This document shows positions 10,466 through 22,788 of a stretch of DNA of 64,000 nucleotides, piece by piece. The stretch is from Adiantum capillus-veneris. Taxonomy: Eukaryota > Streptophyta > Polypodiopsida > Polypodiales > Pteridaceae. A program made the translations under genes and the position numbers. The stretch lies in contig CM043969.1 in the NCBI GenBank assembly GCA_014529385.2, positions 70,607,676 through 70,671,675 on the forward strand, in the 5' to 3' direction. Numbering within the stretch: the stretch's first letter is position 1; the number at the start of each line of letters is the position of its first letter. The notes under the pieces are model-generated. The model ran no database searches, was not told the origin of the DNA, and saw only the letters and a list, made by a program, of their open reading frames with translations.

Positions 10466-10896
10466 TTTTGCAACTCCTTCTAGAGTGAGAATCGGAAAAG
10501 ATCTAGAGGAGAGACATCCTTTAATCAACAAACCAAACATGAAATTCATCAAAACCAACCAATCCATGAGAGTGCTAACAAATTACGTGCATGAGGGCTT
10601 GTATAGATTCACAAACAAAGATTAGTATACCTTATGAAAGTGTGTAGAACCCTACACTAGAGAATTGATGAACCATAAGAACCTCTACGCATTCACATGT
10701 ACAGATACAGAAGGAGTGCAAGCATTGATGCATCATAGACAAGAGTAGAAACATGTTAATCCAATGGACGTAGAACGATACACATACAAGGGACTCTAGT
10801 CTCTACCTACTTCCAACCAAAAGTGATGCCAGAGCACACATCAGAGAGGATTCCACCAAGATTTTCTCCAAGACTAGAAGAGAGAGCGGGAAAAGA

Positions 10897-11013
10897 GTCC
10901 TTGCCAAAGACCATGGATTGGCTAGATTGGTGACTAGACCATGTTCTTTGGCAAGGACGAGAAGAGACGTCCTTGCCAAAGACCATGGATTGGCTAGATT
11001 GGTGACTAGACCA
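10897..11013. repeat. 45-bp direct repeat, period 72
   Basis: The block starting GTCCTTGCCAAAGACCATGG and ending GGTGACTAGACCA occurs identically at 10897-10941 and 10969-11013. The spacer holds CTTTGGCAAGGAC, the reverse complement of the start of the block, so a hairpin can form. Confidence 0.9.
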
Positions 11014-11019
11014 CAACAA

Positions 11020-11464
11020 CTAAGACCATATCAAGTATCCCACTACATCAAGACAAAGTACAATGGGTCAGGGGATCCATATGCTCATGTCTCACTCTTC
11101 AAATAAGTTTTGAGAGTTGAACAGATTGTGGATTTCCATACACAGTATGAGGGATTTGGGTTGACATTAGAAGGGACAAATTTGACATGGTTCCAACCAT
11201 TGAGCAAAGATGATTTTCCACACATAGGACAATTCTTGTGTGAATTTGCAGAGGAAATCTCTAAAAGGGGGATCAAGCACGATACAATGTCACAAATCTT
11301 TGCTTTCAAGCAAAAAGAAAATTGAGAAGGTGAAGGAAGCTTTTCTTTGCTTCAAATAGTACATAGAGATATGTCCTTTGAGAGAGATACCACAAGATGA
11401 GGGGGTATCAGTTCTCTTCATAGAGGACTTGACAAATGAAACACCCAAGAAGGAATTGCATTTG
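11020..11464 (+). pseudogene. element C gag, left part
   Basis: This is a decayed Ty3/gypsy gag. KYNGSGDPYAHVSLFK, then a TAA, then VLRVEQIVDF matches KYSGSGDLYDHLASFKQVLR in element B's gag (about 32545-32605). IKHDTMSQIFAFKQKEN matches IKHNTVAQIYSFKQKHG there. The capsid-like core between them includes LTWFQPLSKDDFPHIGQFLC. The frame is broken several times. It is cut at 11464 by element B and resumes after 61660: ETPKKELHL on the left joins AFEQVTREDLYLVENFKA on the right, with ATTTG duplicated at the junctions. Element C is therefore the outermost host of the nest. Confidence 0.75.
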
Positions 11465-12352
11465 TGTTAGCTAACACAGACACCATTTTTTGGAGTTCTC
11501 TTTGTAAAACAATTATTATTTTTATAGATAGGGAATATTGTAACTCCTATTTTCTCGGATAAACTTTGTAATTAATGAGTTGGGGCTACAAGCTTCCAGA
11601 TTGTATCAGCCAGTCATTTCCCAGCTTTGGTAGAACTCCAGATTATTAGTTTTGACCACCCAAAAACCTTAGCTAGGGTATAAAAGCCAATTTTTGTAAG
11701 TTTTTTATAAGTTTTTGGATAAGAAATACACCGTGTGAGCTAACAGTGCTCACTTCTCTCCTTCTCGATCTTCCTACTTCCTCTTCGGTTGTCACATTGC
11801 GATTGCGTTTGTTGCATTGCAACCGCAGGTAAGATCTCTACGCATTGACGTAAGCCATTCACAATATTTTGTAGCTTTTGGCGTCACCGATCCGCGTACA
11901 CTTTCAAATGAAAAACTAAGCATAGGCGGGGTATTGAGGCATCATTGCTAAGCATTTAGATGCATTCTGGGTCGAAAACGACTAGGTCAAAAATCCATTG
12001 CTGTTAATAATCGTGATTTTGGAACTTGACCTAAAGTGGGATTTGAGACCATAAGCATGTGTGCTTAGGTCTTATAAACATGTCCTAAAAGTTTCGTTAC
12101 GTTTGGATGTCATTTGATGCTGTAACGGATGTGATTTGCTTGTCGATGAGCGATTGGCTTTTGGTGATTTCAGTCACTTGAGTGTAGCTTGCGTTAGATG
12201 TGAGTTGTTAGTTGTTTTCCAAGAGAATGAAAACCTCTTATAGCCTCTATGTACTAGTCGAGTCAGCTTCGTCCCATGGTTTGACAAATTAATTGTGGTT
12301 CTCGCTAATACTGCAATAAGATAGGATGGTGAGGTTAGACATGCGTCCCACA
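11465..12352 (+). repeat. element B 5' LTR
   Basis: It starts TGTTAG and ends CCCACA. It aligns with 60747-61655 over its length, for example CTCGGATAAACTTTGTAATT and GGTTCTCGCTAATACTGCAA. The TATA-type core GGTATAAAAG is near 11678. GTTAATAATCGTGATT at 12003 is a degenerate copy of the palindrome arm found in the leader. The 3' LTR has an extra segment of about 25 bp near 61158-61185. Divergence by eye is well above that of A2 or E. Confidence 0.9.
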
Positions 12353-12354
12353 TT

Positions 12355-12377
12355 TGGCACCGTTTCCGAGGATCGAA
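12355..12377 (+). other. element B primer-binding site (tRNA-Asp-like)
   Basis: TGGCACCGTTTCCGAGGATC begins two bases after the 5' LTR. It differs at a few positions from the tRNA-Asp-complementary site (TGGCGCCGTTGCCGGGGATC) used by Athila/Tat-type gypsy elements. Confidence 0.7.
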
Positions 12378-14326
12378 GAGACCTAAACTAGGGAAAAACA
12401 CGAGCGTCTTGTGTAGTTGTCCTTTAACTTCCTCTAGGGTTCGCCTAGAGCTCAAAACTTTCTTTTAGAAATCGCATAGCTTAAGATTGTCGTCTTTTAC
12501 TGTGTAGAAGTACTTGGAAGTAATCGTACTTGTTGAGTACCTTTAGGACTCTAGGATTGTAGATTTATATTAGGATTTGGAGAATGATTGGTATATGAGA
12601 CAAGTCTTAAGATCAAGACTCTGAAAAACATAAAAAACACAAGAAAACGAGTATTGTGGACACTTTTCACAACCCCATTGCATGAGAATCTAGGAGTAGG
12701 GTAAGTAGGATCCGAGGTGGATTTCAGAACATTGCTCTCTCTAAAAGAATCAAGTGTGAGTGGTTATTGGAAGTTGCAAAATTTCAGGTTTACGGTTAGA
12801 AAAATCTTGAAAAGACTCGAATCCACTCAATCCGACTGAAGAGTAAGCCTAAGAGTTATCTGAACCAGTGGGTAAGCTCAAAGACACTTCGAGGTAAAAA
12901 TTTCAAGAGTTGGCCAAAACTCAGATTATTTACTTTTTCTTGACATTTTAGGCCAAATTAAGTTTTTTATTCATAGGCTTAAAATACATCATACAAAGAC
13001 TGTCTTTGAGAAAATTGCAAAAAAGTGCTCATTTCAAGCCTAAAGTTAATAATCACGATTATTAACTTTCCGCTCTAAATTGGCCAAGGTTCATACCATT
13101 GACTCATTGCATGTGTACAAACAACTTTTGTAAAGGCCCAAAAGATTTGGATCACTAAACTGGCAAAAAACTGGGTAAAAACTAAAGTTTTTACGAACTT
13201 TTTGAATCTTCAGTATAAATTTGGAAAAAATTTATCCAAACTTATTGAAAATTGTTTCATAGGCTTACGTTGATGTGATAAACATGTGTATATGCTCAGT
13301 TGACCAAAAATTTGCAAAAATTTGTCTGAAGTAAATAATTGTGATTATTTACATTTGCCCTATTTTCAGCTTTTTTGACCAAGTGTGCATACCACTAGCT
13401 TCACCATGTTGTAATAAGCCCACAAACCAAATTTGGTAACATTTGGACCACTGGAGTGAAATTTGTGACTAAAATTGCAAAGTTAGTCTGCAAACAGATA
13501 ATCGATGACCATTTGACCAAAAATTGTCCAAACTTGCCCAGGGACCTTAACTTAAGGTGCTTAACAGATCTGTGTCAAATTTGGGGCAAAAACTTTCAAA
13601 AATCTAGCTGGAGTAAATAATCACAATTATTTACATCTGCTTCAAAACTTGATGATTTTGCAAATTTGAGTATACCACAAGGTCAAGCACATCAAGTAGA
13701 CATCACAAATCAGTTTTGGTGAACTTTGGATCCCAAAAGTGAGACTTAAACCAGATTCTCGAAATCAGAGTCTGCGGACACCAAACAGTTGATAAACTTG
13801 ATCAAATTTTGTCCAAACTTGTTGAAGCATGCCCAGGGACTCTAACAAGTTGTATACTTGCCAAACCTATCAAAAAAGTGCAAAAAACTAACAAAAGTAA
13901 ATAATCACGATTATTTACTTCTGCTATCCAGAGACATCATTTTTTACTTTTGAACTTATAGAGTGATAGACCAACGTAATATAAAGCCACAGGGAAATTT
14001 TGGGTTCAATCGGATCAAAATTGATACATGTACACTTAGTTTTCAGGTTGCAGATCAAACCTTTGATTTTTGCTAAAGTCGAATTTGACAGTCAAAATTT
14101 TGACTCTCATAGCTCCATTTGAAGTGATACACAAAGACCAATTATAAGAGTTAGCAAAAACTCTACTGTCTTTATAGAAGAATAACTAACTTGATCAAAT
14201 TTTTACAGCAATCAGGTTGCAGACGAGGAATCAGTGGCTTGACAGAAAGTTGCAATTGAATTGAGTGGAAATTGACGACAAGTCAATCCAAACGTGACTA
14301 CTCTATCTAGGGATTCATAAGTCTAT
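12378..14326. repeat. element B leader with four periodic palindromes
   Basis: No ORF of note lies in this 2 kb. Inverted repeats built on TAAATAATC/GATTATTTA occur at 13042-13069 (13-bp arms, 2-nt centre), 13331-13352, 13613-13634 and 13897-13918. The start-to-start steps, corrected for arm length, are about 286, 282 and 284 bp. Each is preceded by an A-rich TTGCAAAAA-type stretch in most copies, and is followed by T/C-TTTGC words and a GGATC or GGACC word about 110 bp downstream. This is a diverged tandem array. The same array recurs in the 3' spacer (56.3-56.9 kb). A half copy (GATTATTTACT) is at about 12924. Confidence 0.85.
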
Positions 14327-14652
14327 ATGAACCTTAGATCTGGTCGTGTACTAGGAAATCAGGACATACTCGGAGAAACCTCCAGGAGAGTATCTACCAA
14401 AGAAAGCATGAATCAAGGCAATACCTTGCACACAATTCCTGAAGAAGTTTCAGACACTTTTTCAGATTCACCATCCGAAATGTCTTCTTACTCAACTCAC
14501 TCGAAAACCGGAACGACAGTGCGCTATAAGCATATACTATCTTTTTACAAGACTAACCGTCATGGAGCCCAGGTTTACTTGGACCCTAATGAGGAGTATG
14601 CTATTCAAATTAAAGATCATGGTATTGAGTTCAAAGAAGAGTTTAGGGAAAA
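14327..14652 (+). pseudogene. element B gag, N-terminal part
   Basis: The ORF opens MNLRSGRVLGNQDIL and runs through a Ser/Thr-rich region to HGIEFKEEFREN, where gypsy A1 interrupts it. Taking out A1 and one copy of the target site joins AGG GAA AA to C AAA CAA GGA at 31859, which gives the uninterrupted frame EFREN-KQGKKYMDRNETQ. The start is chosen as the first ATG after the leader. No domain is recognised in this part. The capsid-like part lies further right (32.5-32.9 kb). Confidence 0.7.
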
Positions 14653-16217
14653 TGTCATAATAATCAATATCTAATTCTCCTAATTGATTTTCTCATGTTA
14701 AACTTGTCATTTAATACGGGGAAGTGCCAAGCGAGAAAAAGCTAGAATATTGGTTAAGTTAGCAGACCGGCCACAATAGCGATCCAAAGGAGGGAAAATA
14801 GGGATCCAAAGGGGGGGTCATCTGCAAAAGAGCTATGTGCAACAATGGGCTTAAAAGACCTTAAGGTTCAGCCCATTAAGACTTCCAAAATGCTAAGGTT
14901 CCAAAATTCAAAGGTTGTGTCCAAAGGTGAACTTTAGGGAAAATTGGATGCTTTGTGTGTGTCCCAAAAGTCCTTATCAAGCCCTACATAGGAGGGGCAA
15001 GCCGAAGAAGTAGGGGATGAGAGAGAAACTCATACACACACACACAAGGTCCCTTTGTACACAAAGGGAAAGAGGGACACATGTCAGCTCCCTAGCCCAG
15101 ATGCCCACAAGATGTACCCAATTCCTATTGGAGGTGGACCAATGAGAATTAGGCTAGAGTAAATCTAGTTTAATTAATTTAAAAACACTTAATAAAAGAA
15201 CCAATAATAATTAAGCTCTCTAGAAGACTATTGGACAGTCTCCCAAGGGGACCAATGAGCATTCAGCAGCCCAATGGCTTGCCTGATTCCTGTTGGCCAG
15301 GAGGCAAAGGGGTCCAATGAGAGTTTAGTTGAATTATTAAATTACCTAAAGCTCTCACAAAAGGGGAAAGGGGGACACATGTCAGAAGGCTATCACTTAT
15401 GCTGCTTAATTGTCATTGACTAAGCCTGGGGAGGTCCAATAGGATGCTAGCATGAGTAATTAGCAAGGGGGGTCGACCAAGAGAGAGAGAGGGGGCTGAT
15501 TTTTACAAGGTATTATTGACACACACACACTCACACAATCAATGTGTGGAGCAAGAAGACTCTCTTTCTCTCCTTCTCAAGCTTTAATGGAAAGCTTATC
15601 TCCTACTCCAAGCTTGTGAGAAGGGAGGCCTACACCAACAACACTTGGCTTTGTGATGCAAATCCAACCAAGAGCCAAGCTTCAATGCATGCTCATCTCC
15701 TCTACCATGCTAATTACTAAGATAAGCTATGCTAATATGAGTGATTATGTGAGGAGATGTACATATTTCTCGTAAGAATACTCCTTCTTCCTTTCAACCT
15801 ACTCTCATACCCCGCAAGCTCTCACCATCTTTGAAGGTGTGTGAGGTCTTGGGTCTGAGACCATGAGGGAATTGATGTTGTGTTTGATAAGTGTTTTGCT
15901 TAGGGCATGAAGTTTCCATCTTCATTGCACTAGCTAGTATTGAAGGAACACAAGAAATTGTATTGTAAAATGTCTCTCTTGATGGGAGAAAGGGGGGACC
16001 GGCTCCATGAGAATCCGGTCCTCAACTGTTGTCAATTGCTTAATTTCTCTCTCTTTTGAAGTATTGTTCATGCTATCTAACTAGGTGTTATGATTTTTGT
16101 TGATTTCTCCACCCAAGCACTCTTGTTAAACTCATTAGGAATCTATTCTAATGAAATGCTCACTATGTTAATGCTATTTTCCACTACACACAAGTTACTA
16201 GGCCATTAAATGTCACA
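14653..16217 (+). repeat. A1 5' LTR
   Basis: It starts TGTCATAATAATCAATATC and ends AAATGTCACA, followed directly by the PBS. It aligns end to end with the A2 LTRs apart from several subfamily-specific blocks. It contains CA and GA repeats near 15030 and 15480. Confidence 0.9.
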
Positions 16218-16218
16218 T

Positions 16219-16230
16219 TGGTATCAGAGC
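16219..16230 (+). other. A1 primer-binding site (tRNA-iMet)
   Basis: TGGTATCAGAGC lies one base after the LTR and is complementary to the 3' end of initiator tRNA-Met. The 400 bases from here to the gag start have no other feature I can support. Confidence 0.9.
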
Positions 16231-16634
16231 ACAAAGTTTCTCTTTTCTTGCTCAAGAAGGGAGGTCCTCAAGCTAGCTATAAATGGTTGGTACTATTAAT
16301 TGCATGTGAGTAAGTAGAATAGGGATTTTTCAGCCTTGCAGTGCGTCTGCCTTTGTCCAGTTAACGGGGCATCACCATCGAGAGCTATTGTCTCAATAGT
16401 GTAGTCCTACAGGGCTTGCCTACCGCTTAACCACTATTGAGCTATTAGAAGCTTGACATGAGTCGGTGCTGTTTTGGTGTTGAACGACCCTCTCTTCTAT
16501 TCCTTGCAATTAATTTTATTTGAGCCACGGGTACAGTAGCTTGAGTGCTTTTTATAAAGGGGTAAAGAGGAGTAGCAACTAGGGCTTGAAGTGCCAAATT
16601 ACACCTAAAAAGTTTCTACCTAAAATTTGTTAGA

Positions 16635-18257
16635 ATGGCTGACAATAGTAAAGAGAGTGAAATTAATGTTGATAACTTTGATTTTGCTAATGAGCAAGCT
16701 ACTAATGATGCTCCGATGCTTGTTAACTATCTTGTTTCTAGGCTTCAACAAGCCATGGGCAATCCATCCCTCCAAGGTGAGGTGCAACGGCAACTTTGTG
16801 CTCATGGGATTCTCCAAGCTCCCCACCATGACAAGAGAACACCTAGGAAGCCTCCTTGCGAGACTTCGAAAAGAGGTCTCTCTCCGATTCGGGAAGAAGA
16901 AGAGGATCCCTGTGAAGGGCTCAAAAATTTTCTCCTTGATGATGCATCTCCTTCTCAAAGGAGAACTCAAGAGCCTCCACCAAAGGAACGAGAAAGAAGT
17001 GAGTCTCCCACCACCTTGATGGAGATGGCTCCACAAAGACGGCGGGCTAAACGCTCTCCATCACCTCCAGAACGGAGAATACCATCGCGTACTTATCCAC
17101 ACCATACTTCAAAGAGGGATGACAAAAGCAAGAGAAGAAAAATCCGAGAAATAGGACACCCTCTTCTCCATCTTCTTCATCCTCTTCCTCTTATGAAAGT
17201 GATGGTCAAGACAACGAAGATCAAGGCAAGAAAAAGGCGAGAAAGAGGTCACCCTCTTCTTCATCTTCCTCAAATTCTTCATCTTCTGAAGAAAGTGATG
17301 GTGCAGCCTTTGAACCATCAAAAAGAAGAGGCCATTGGAAATCCTATGCCGCGTGGAAGAGGTCATCCAAGCTCAAGAAGTTCAAAGAGGGAGGGAAGAG
17401 CATCTCTTTCCTTACCTACGATGGCACTTTGGTGCTACAGACAAAGTCTTGGCCTTTATCCAACAATTCGATGTGGCATTCGGAGATGAGGACTTCACGG
17501 AGTCCTCTAAGCTACACCATGTAGCTATGCACTTTCAAAAGTCCACCAGACAATGGTGGTCTAGCCTATGGGCCAACGATGAAGGTCCACAAACATGGAA
17601 AGCTTTAAGAGCTTCCATTATGAAGCAGTTTTTGGCCACCGATGCCAAAGACAAAGTACTCATCGAATGGCGAATCTTAAAGCTCTCTCCCTATGAATCC
17701 ATCCACAAATATGTAGACAAGTTTTGGGACCTACAACTCAAAGCCGCTGTCTTCAAAAAATTGGATTTTGGAGAACAAAAGCAACAATTTTGCACGGGCT
17801 TAACCGAAGAAATGGCGGAGTATGTCAACTCCCAAAGGCCACGCACCATATCGGCGGTAATACATCATACTATGGTGGCCTCTCGAATCAATTTCCAAAC
17901 AAGGGCTAAGAGGTATTCTAAGCCCCCTGAAAACAAGGGTTCCAATGAGCCTAAGGGTAAGGACAATGTCCAAAAGTCTCCTAAGGGCAACTCCAACGAA
18001 GCTAAAGAGAAGGGAGTTTATAAAGGCAAAAATAAACTCTCTTCTGAAGAGCTTGAGCGTTATCGCAAGGATAACCGGTGTTTTAAGTGCGACGAACAAG
18101 GGCATGCGTACCACGCTTGTCCCCAAAAGAAAAACCGCCATGATCCTCCTAGAGCTACCTTGGTCAAAATCTAAGAGGAGGAAACTCACCACGAAGGATC
18201 TCCTCTATGCCATGCTTGGGGAAAGGTAAGAGAACATGATGCTTTTATTCTCTTTGA
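16635..18257 (+). pseudogene. A1 gag
   Basis: It is the counterpart of residues 1-545 of the A2 polyprotein, with the same start (MADNSKESEINVDNFDF). The Ser/Arg-rich middle is frameshifted near 17110-17340. A further one-base deletion at about 17430 (ACTTTGGTGC against ACCTTCGGTGC in A2) shifts into the capsid-like domain, where LAFIQQFDVAFGDEDF and FDLQ-type helices are kept. The zinc knuckle is CFKCDEQGHAYHACP. A TAA at about 18172 replaces the CAA (Gln) of A2. The reading ends at FDP, where transposon D begins. Confidence 0.85.
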
Positions 18258-18263
18258 CCCCGG

Positions 18264-18286
18264 GGTGATAGCATGAAAAGGTGATG
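18264..18286 (+). repeat. transposon D left TIR
   Basis: GGTGATAGCATGAAAAGGTG and a few more bases pair with the right end at about 20 of 23 positions, allowing one gap. Confidence 0.8.
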
Positions 18287-18793
18287 CAAAAAGTAGTGTC
18301 CTTGACACTTCTTGTGTGGCACTTATGGATGGTGCTTTAGCACACTTTTTTTAGGTTCTTGTGAAGACTAATAATTTTAAGCTTTTTAAAACTTTGCCGC
18401 CAACGACTTTAATGATTTCTTGGCTTTTGTGTCTCTGTCTGCCTTTTACGCGTGTTGCTGTAGCTGAGCGCCTCTCTCTGGAGTCTGAGCACCTCTCTCT
18501 GGAGTCTGAGCTCTCTTTCTCTATCTCTGATTACATGCCATGCAACAATCTACAACAATCTGCCTCCATCTCTCAGGAGCCTTCTCTTGAAGCAAGCAAG
18601 CATGGCTTGTGTAGCCCTCTGCCTCATTAATGTCTACCTGGCTTGATGTAAGCCATATTACAGTTGTTGGTGTGGCTGGAGAGAATCATGGTTGGAGAGA
18701 ATCTGCAGTAGGGTATTGGTGTGGCTGATCAGATGTGGCAACAAGAATTTGAACAACAGCAGCCTTCTCTCCTCTCAATGTGGATGGTAGCCC
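18287..18793 (+). other. subterminal region of transposon D, no supported gene
   Basis: A short ORF (18361-18630) with a hydrophobic start and the internal duplication LSLESEHLSLESE is present. Nothing else suggests it is a real gene. I see no further feature here. Confidence 0.35.
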
Positions 18794-19768
18794 ATGAATA
18801 GATGCATCAGCAGGTTGGTAGAGGAAATTCATCACCAACATGTTTGTGAGGGTGATAATAGCTTGGAAGAGGAGGGGATGTTGCACCGGAAGCACTGGCA
18901 ACCCCACATGAATACACGCACCAATAGGTTGGGAGAAGAAATTCAGCACCAGCCCATGTGTGTAGGTGTGAACAGTTTGGAAGAGGGGAGTGTGCACCAG
19001 AATCATTATCTACACAATTTGCAACTTGCAATGCATCCCACATCTACAAAGGCAGCAATTGGACACCAACAACATCCAAATGTGAATCACATTGGATGGC
19101 AGCCCATGATTGCAGACAATGAGTTTTTTTGCAATGAGCAAGCTTCAAATCCAATGGAGTGGTCTCACTCATCTGAAGATCATGTAGAAGACAATCCAAT
19201 ACATGATGGGCTGCCCCCTCATGGCTGCACCGAGTACTCAACTTCAATTTTCCAAGAAGCCACATGCAGGATGCGACAGTATTGGGCCATGACAAAACAA
19301 GAGAGCCATCAAAGTAAAAGAGAACGTGATGCATCATGCTTGTCAACGCCGAAAGATATGAGGACAATTTGCACAACAATGGTGCTTTGCTGGCAAGAAG
19401 CTACAAAAGGCATGAATTGTGAAGCTAAGAAAGCCACCTTTCGATTTCTTTTAGAGAAGCCAAATTTTTGATGGTTGCACCATGGAGTAGAGAAACCTAT
19501 ACTCTCCAACATATAGGGTACAGTCACCAAAGTCAAAGCATCATTGTCTGATGAGGAGCTGAAACTTAAAAGGGCTTTATGCATGATGTTGGTGAATAAC
19601 AAAGGGGATCCATCAAGGTCTATAAGCGATTCGGAGATGGCGAGGTTCATAGGGCTGCATCGACGAAATTTTGCAGCAGCTAATGAACGATTAAAACAGG
19701 CTGAGGCGGGAGCATTTCCATTGCAATTATGCCGACACCAACAGCCTCAAAGCCATTGCATCACATAG
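18794..19768 (+). pseudogene. transposon D: N-terminal transposase region (HTH-like)
   Basis: The first frame (18794-19471) encodes 225 residues. It has two His/Gln-rich repeats (RLVEEIHHQHVCEGDNSLEE and RLGEEIQHQPMCVGVNSLEE), showing an internal duplication of about 100 bp. After a break of about 70 bp a second frame (19544-19768) encodes MSDEELKLKRALCMMLVNNK and ISDSEMARFIGLHRRNFAAA, which looks like a helix-turn-helix DNA-binding segment. The position upstream of the DDE core suggests the N-terminal part of the transposase. The link between the two frames (intron or frameshift) is not resolved. Confidence 0.45.
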
Positions 19769-20865
19769 GAGATAAGAGACAATTTTTTTTCTTTTTGGCA
19801 AACGGAGACGCGAGTGTTGCCAAACAAAAAAGATGTGTGTCGAAAACGTCTCGAATGAAAATCTTACATTAAGCATCCAATACATTTGCTTGACGAGTCA
19901 CAAGTATGCTTTGAAAATGCTTGAATTATTTTGTTCTCTTGTATGCAATAGTATAGGTACCATGCGTACATAGGTAGTAACTACATATAGGTAGTATTAC
20001 ATCAAGTATAATGCTGTCTATCAAGCCCGAGAGGTGTGTAGTCTCCAAAAGGTAATCTTTTGGTACTTCTGGAGGACTAGCATTCATGAGGGGAGTCAAG
20101 TACCTCAAGTATACATAAAAGCAATCAAAGGTGCTTTGGGGCAAGCTGCATAGACTCTTCAATACTACCAAATTTTCTATGTGTTACTTTGTAGGTGTAT
20201 ATTAGCTTGGAGATTACCTTGAGTACCTACATGTAGATGGTAGTAATAATTTCCTGTCACAAGTTGGTGCTCAAAAGCACCAATGTAAACTCATAAGTCA
20301 TATTTGGGTACTTTTGGATGACCAATGTACATTCAATGCTAGTTTAAAACAACCTTTGTGAACTCATAGGTCCTTTATAACCATGCATGTATACTATTAG
20401 GTCCTCTTAGGGTACTTGGAAGCTTCAAAGGTACCTTGAGATTAGGTAGAAGCTACCATGAGACCAAACATGTACTTCCAAAATACCAAATCTAGGTATA
20501 GGTACTTTAGAGGTAGTCTTTGTGGGGCTTGTTAAAGTACCAATTGCAAGGGCTTAGGTACTTTGTAGAAATTGATACTTATTAAAGCTAGCATGAGACC
20601 AAACATGTACTTCCAAAATACCAAATCTAGGTATATAGGTACTTTAGAGGTAGTCTTTGTGGTGCTTATTAAAGTACCAATTGCAAAGGCTTAGGTACTT
20701 TACAGAAATTGATACTTCATAAAATACCATTTACAGTGTCTAAGGTACTTTAGTACCTAATGAAAGGTCTAGGAAAGTACCATGTTAGGTAGAAAATTCA
20801 AGTTACAATGACTTTGACCTTGTTTTGACTACAGGTTTTGAGGAGATTTACTTTTCATTGGACAG
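19769..20865. repeat. GGTACTT/AAGTACC-rich region with a 135-bp tandem repeat
   Basis: The words GGTACTT, AGTACC and close variants occur every few tens of bases. A 135-bp unit is duplicated in tandem (20451-20585 and 20586-20720; both contain ACCAAACATGTACTTCCAAA and AGAGGTAGTCTTTGTGG). Two AG acceptor-like sites (CTACAG at about 20834, GGACAG at 20865) precede the DDE exon, so part of this may be intron. A similar GTAC-rich stretch lies on the other side of the DDE gene at 22.92-23.25 kb. Confidence 0.75.
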
Positions 20866-22788
20866 GTGGAGCTCTATACGAGATTCCAAATGCAGTATTC
20901 ACACATTAAGGTCTCTCTCAGATGTTTTGAAGGATTGAAGCCTTGGTTTGTTCGCAAGTTGAAGGATAAGTACACTTGTTGCTGTATTTCTCACATACAG
21001 ATGATATACATCAAGGAAGCATTCAACCAGATGAGACAAAACAAGACAGGAGTGCACAGTGAAGGGTGTGGCTGCAGTTGTGATATATGCTTCACAGAAG
21101 AGGTCCTAAGAAAGTGTGGAGCTGCTGAGTACACGCACAGTAGCATCAACAGCTTGGCTGAGATGGTATTATGTCCAAAGCCAGATGAATCTACATTTCA
21201 TAAAATGTCTTGCTTGAAGGGAGAATGTGATCAATGTGGATCAAAGCGGTTAGTGCTCTGTCCAAGAGAAAAATCTAAAAATGCATTCCAAATTTCAGTA
21301 AAGGTGTTTGAAGACATTGTGCCAGCCCATCAAGAAGGCAAGAAGTGCAAGGATCTATTAGTCAAGGAGATGGGATGCAAGGACTTTACATCCTTCCTTG
21401 AAAATCATCTAACCATCTACATCAAACACAATTTTATTGCCAGGTGGCAATCTCAACAATTCAAAGACTGCATTTAAAGTTTCCTAGAGATGTGGTAGTC
21501 TCTGTTATAGACTTTTTTGAAAATTACTCTTTCAAGGAGAAAAATGAAATCCAATCAATGCATTGGTACTCTTCACAAGTCACCATCTTGGTGCACATCA
21601 CTTATGTTCGGGACGAGGCTGACAGGGTCTTAAAATATATACATTTTTACATATCTGATGACAAAGAGCATGAAACATTGTTTGTACAGCATTGTATGCA
21701 AGTTCATAGTGTGTGGCTACAGGAGCAAGGTTTCAACTTCTTGAAGCTGCAATGGGTCTGGTCACATGGATGTGCTGCTCAATTCAAGGCATCTAGACCA
21801 TTTTTCTTTGTGTCAAGCTATGCTAGCTTCCTTTGACTCTTAAACAAGTGTGCGAGTTTTGTGTTCTTGCCATGTCTTTGAGATGTGTGATTGATCTGGG
21901 TAATACTCTTTGACTGGCATTGAGATGCTATGGAGTTTCTTTGCATCGGGCCATGGCAAAGGAGAGCATGATGGGGCTGGTGCTATCGCCAAAAGGGCTC
22001 TGACACATGAGCAATTGAAACTTGATGCTTGGCACATGAAGTGTGCCAAGGATGTGGTCAATTTCTTGAAACATAAATTTCATGATGAAAACACCCAGTC
22101 AGAGGTGACTCGAATTTTTTGGGATGTTGAAGCGGCTGATGTACCTAGGGAGAGGAAATGGAATTGCAAGTGAGTGGAAGGGTCACGCTCATTGCATTGT
22201 GTGAATGTACACTCTAGGAATGACAAGTGTGCACTACGCTACAGAGCTCTCTCATGTTTTTGTTTGTTTTGTATGTCACAACACTGGAGGCGATGCCTTA
22301 ACAACACACACGTCGAGAACTGGAAGTACATCAGCATCAAACCCTTGGATGGCAGTGATGGAGAAAGCAATCAATCAAGTGACGACGAAGAATTAGATTT
22401 GCATATGTATGGTAGACATCACGATGCAATCAGTGATGCTCTACGTGTAGGTGAAAACTTTGCCACGAATGCGAATGAAGATGGAGTAGACTTCTACCTC
22501 TTGAGGTGCTCACAGGAGAAATACAAAACAACACGAGCACTAAGAGATTCTTGGGACAATTGCATTTTTCCAAAGTCATATCTAGTTAAGGGATACTACT
22601 ATGAGCTAGTTGATGGTATCAAGGATGTTTATTACATCCCTCCTGAACATCCAAAAGTGTTGTTGGCATCGCACTTGGTTCGATCCATCAAGATACCCTT
22701 GAAACCCTTACATGGTGAGCCACATAAGTTTAGATTATCTGCAGAAGTTTATGAAAATGTGTACAACAACATGCCAATGGTCTTGTAG
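20866..22788 (+). pseudogene. transposon D: DDE-type transposase core, degenerate
   Basis: Three frames together give one transposase-like protein. Part 1 (20866-21477) is Cys-rich (GCGCSCDICFTEE, CLKGECDQCGSKR) and ends WQSQQFKDC. A shift at about 21470 leads to part 2, PRDVVVSVIDFFENYSFKEK and YSSQVTILVHITYVRD, whose Asp is the likely first catalytic residue. WVWSHGCAAQFKASRPF carries His where I expect the second Asp (S-D-G-C in relatives, from memory). After a decayed stretch of about 70 bp part 3 reads WSFFASGHGKGEHDGAGA, the probable third acidic motif, then ADVVNFLKHKF. A TGA at 22171, inside CAAGTGAGT (possibly a donor), interrupts the remainder. Frameshifts and the Asp-to-His change predict an inactive enzyme. 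Confidence 0.6.

Noticed and set aside
12378-14326. Periodic palindromes as a CRISPR array
   Set aside because: Period of about 285 bp, eukaryotic context, spacers are homologous modules and not unique 30-40 bp spacers, no cas genes.
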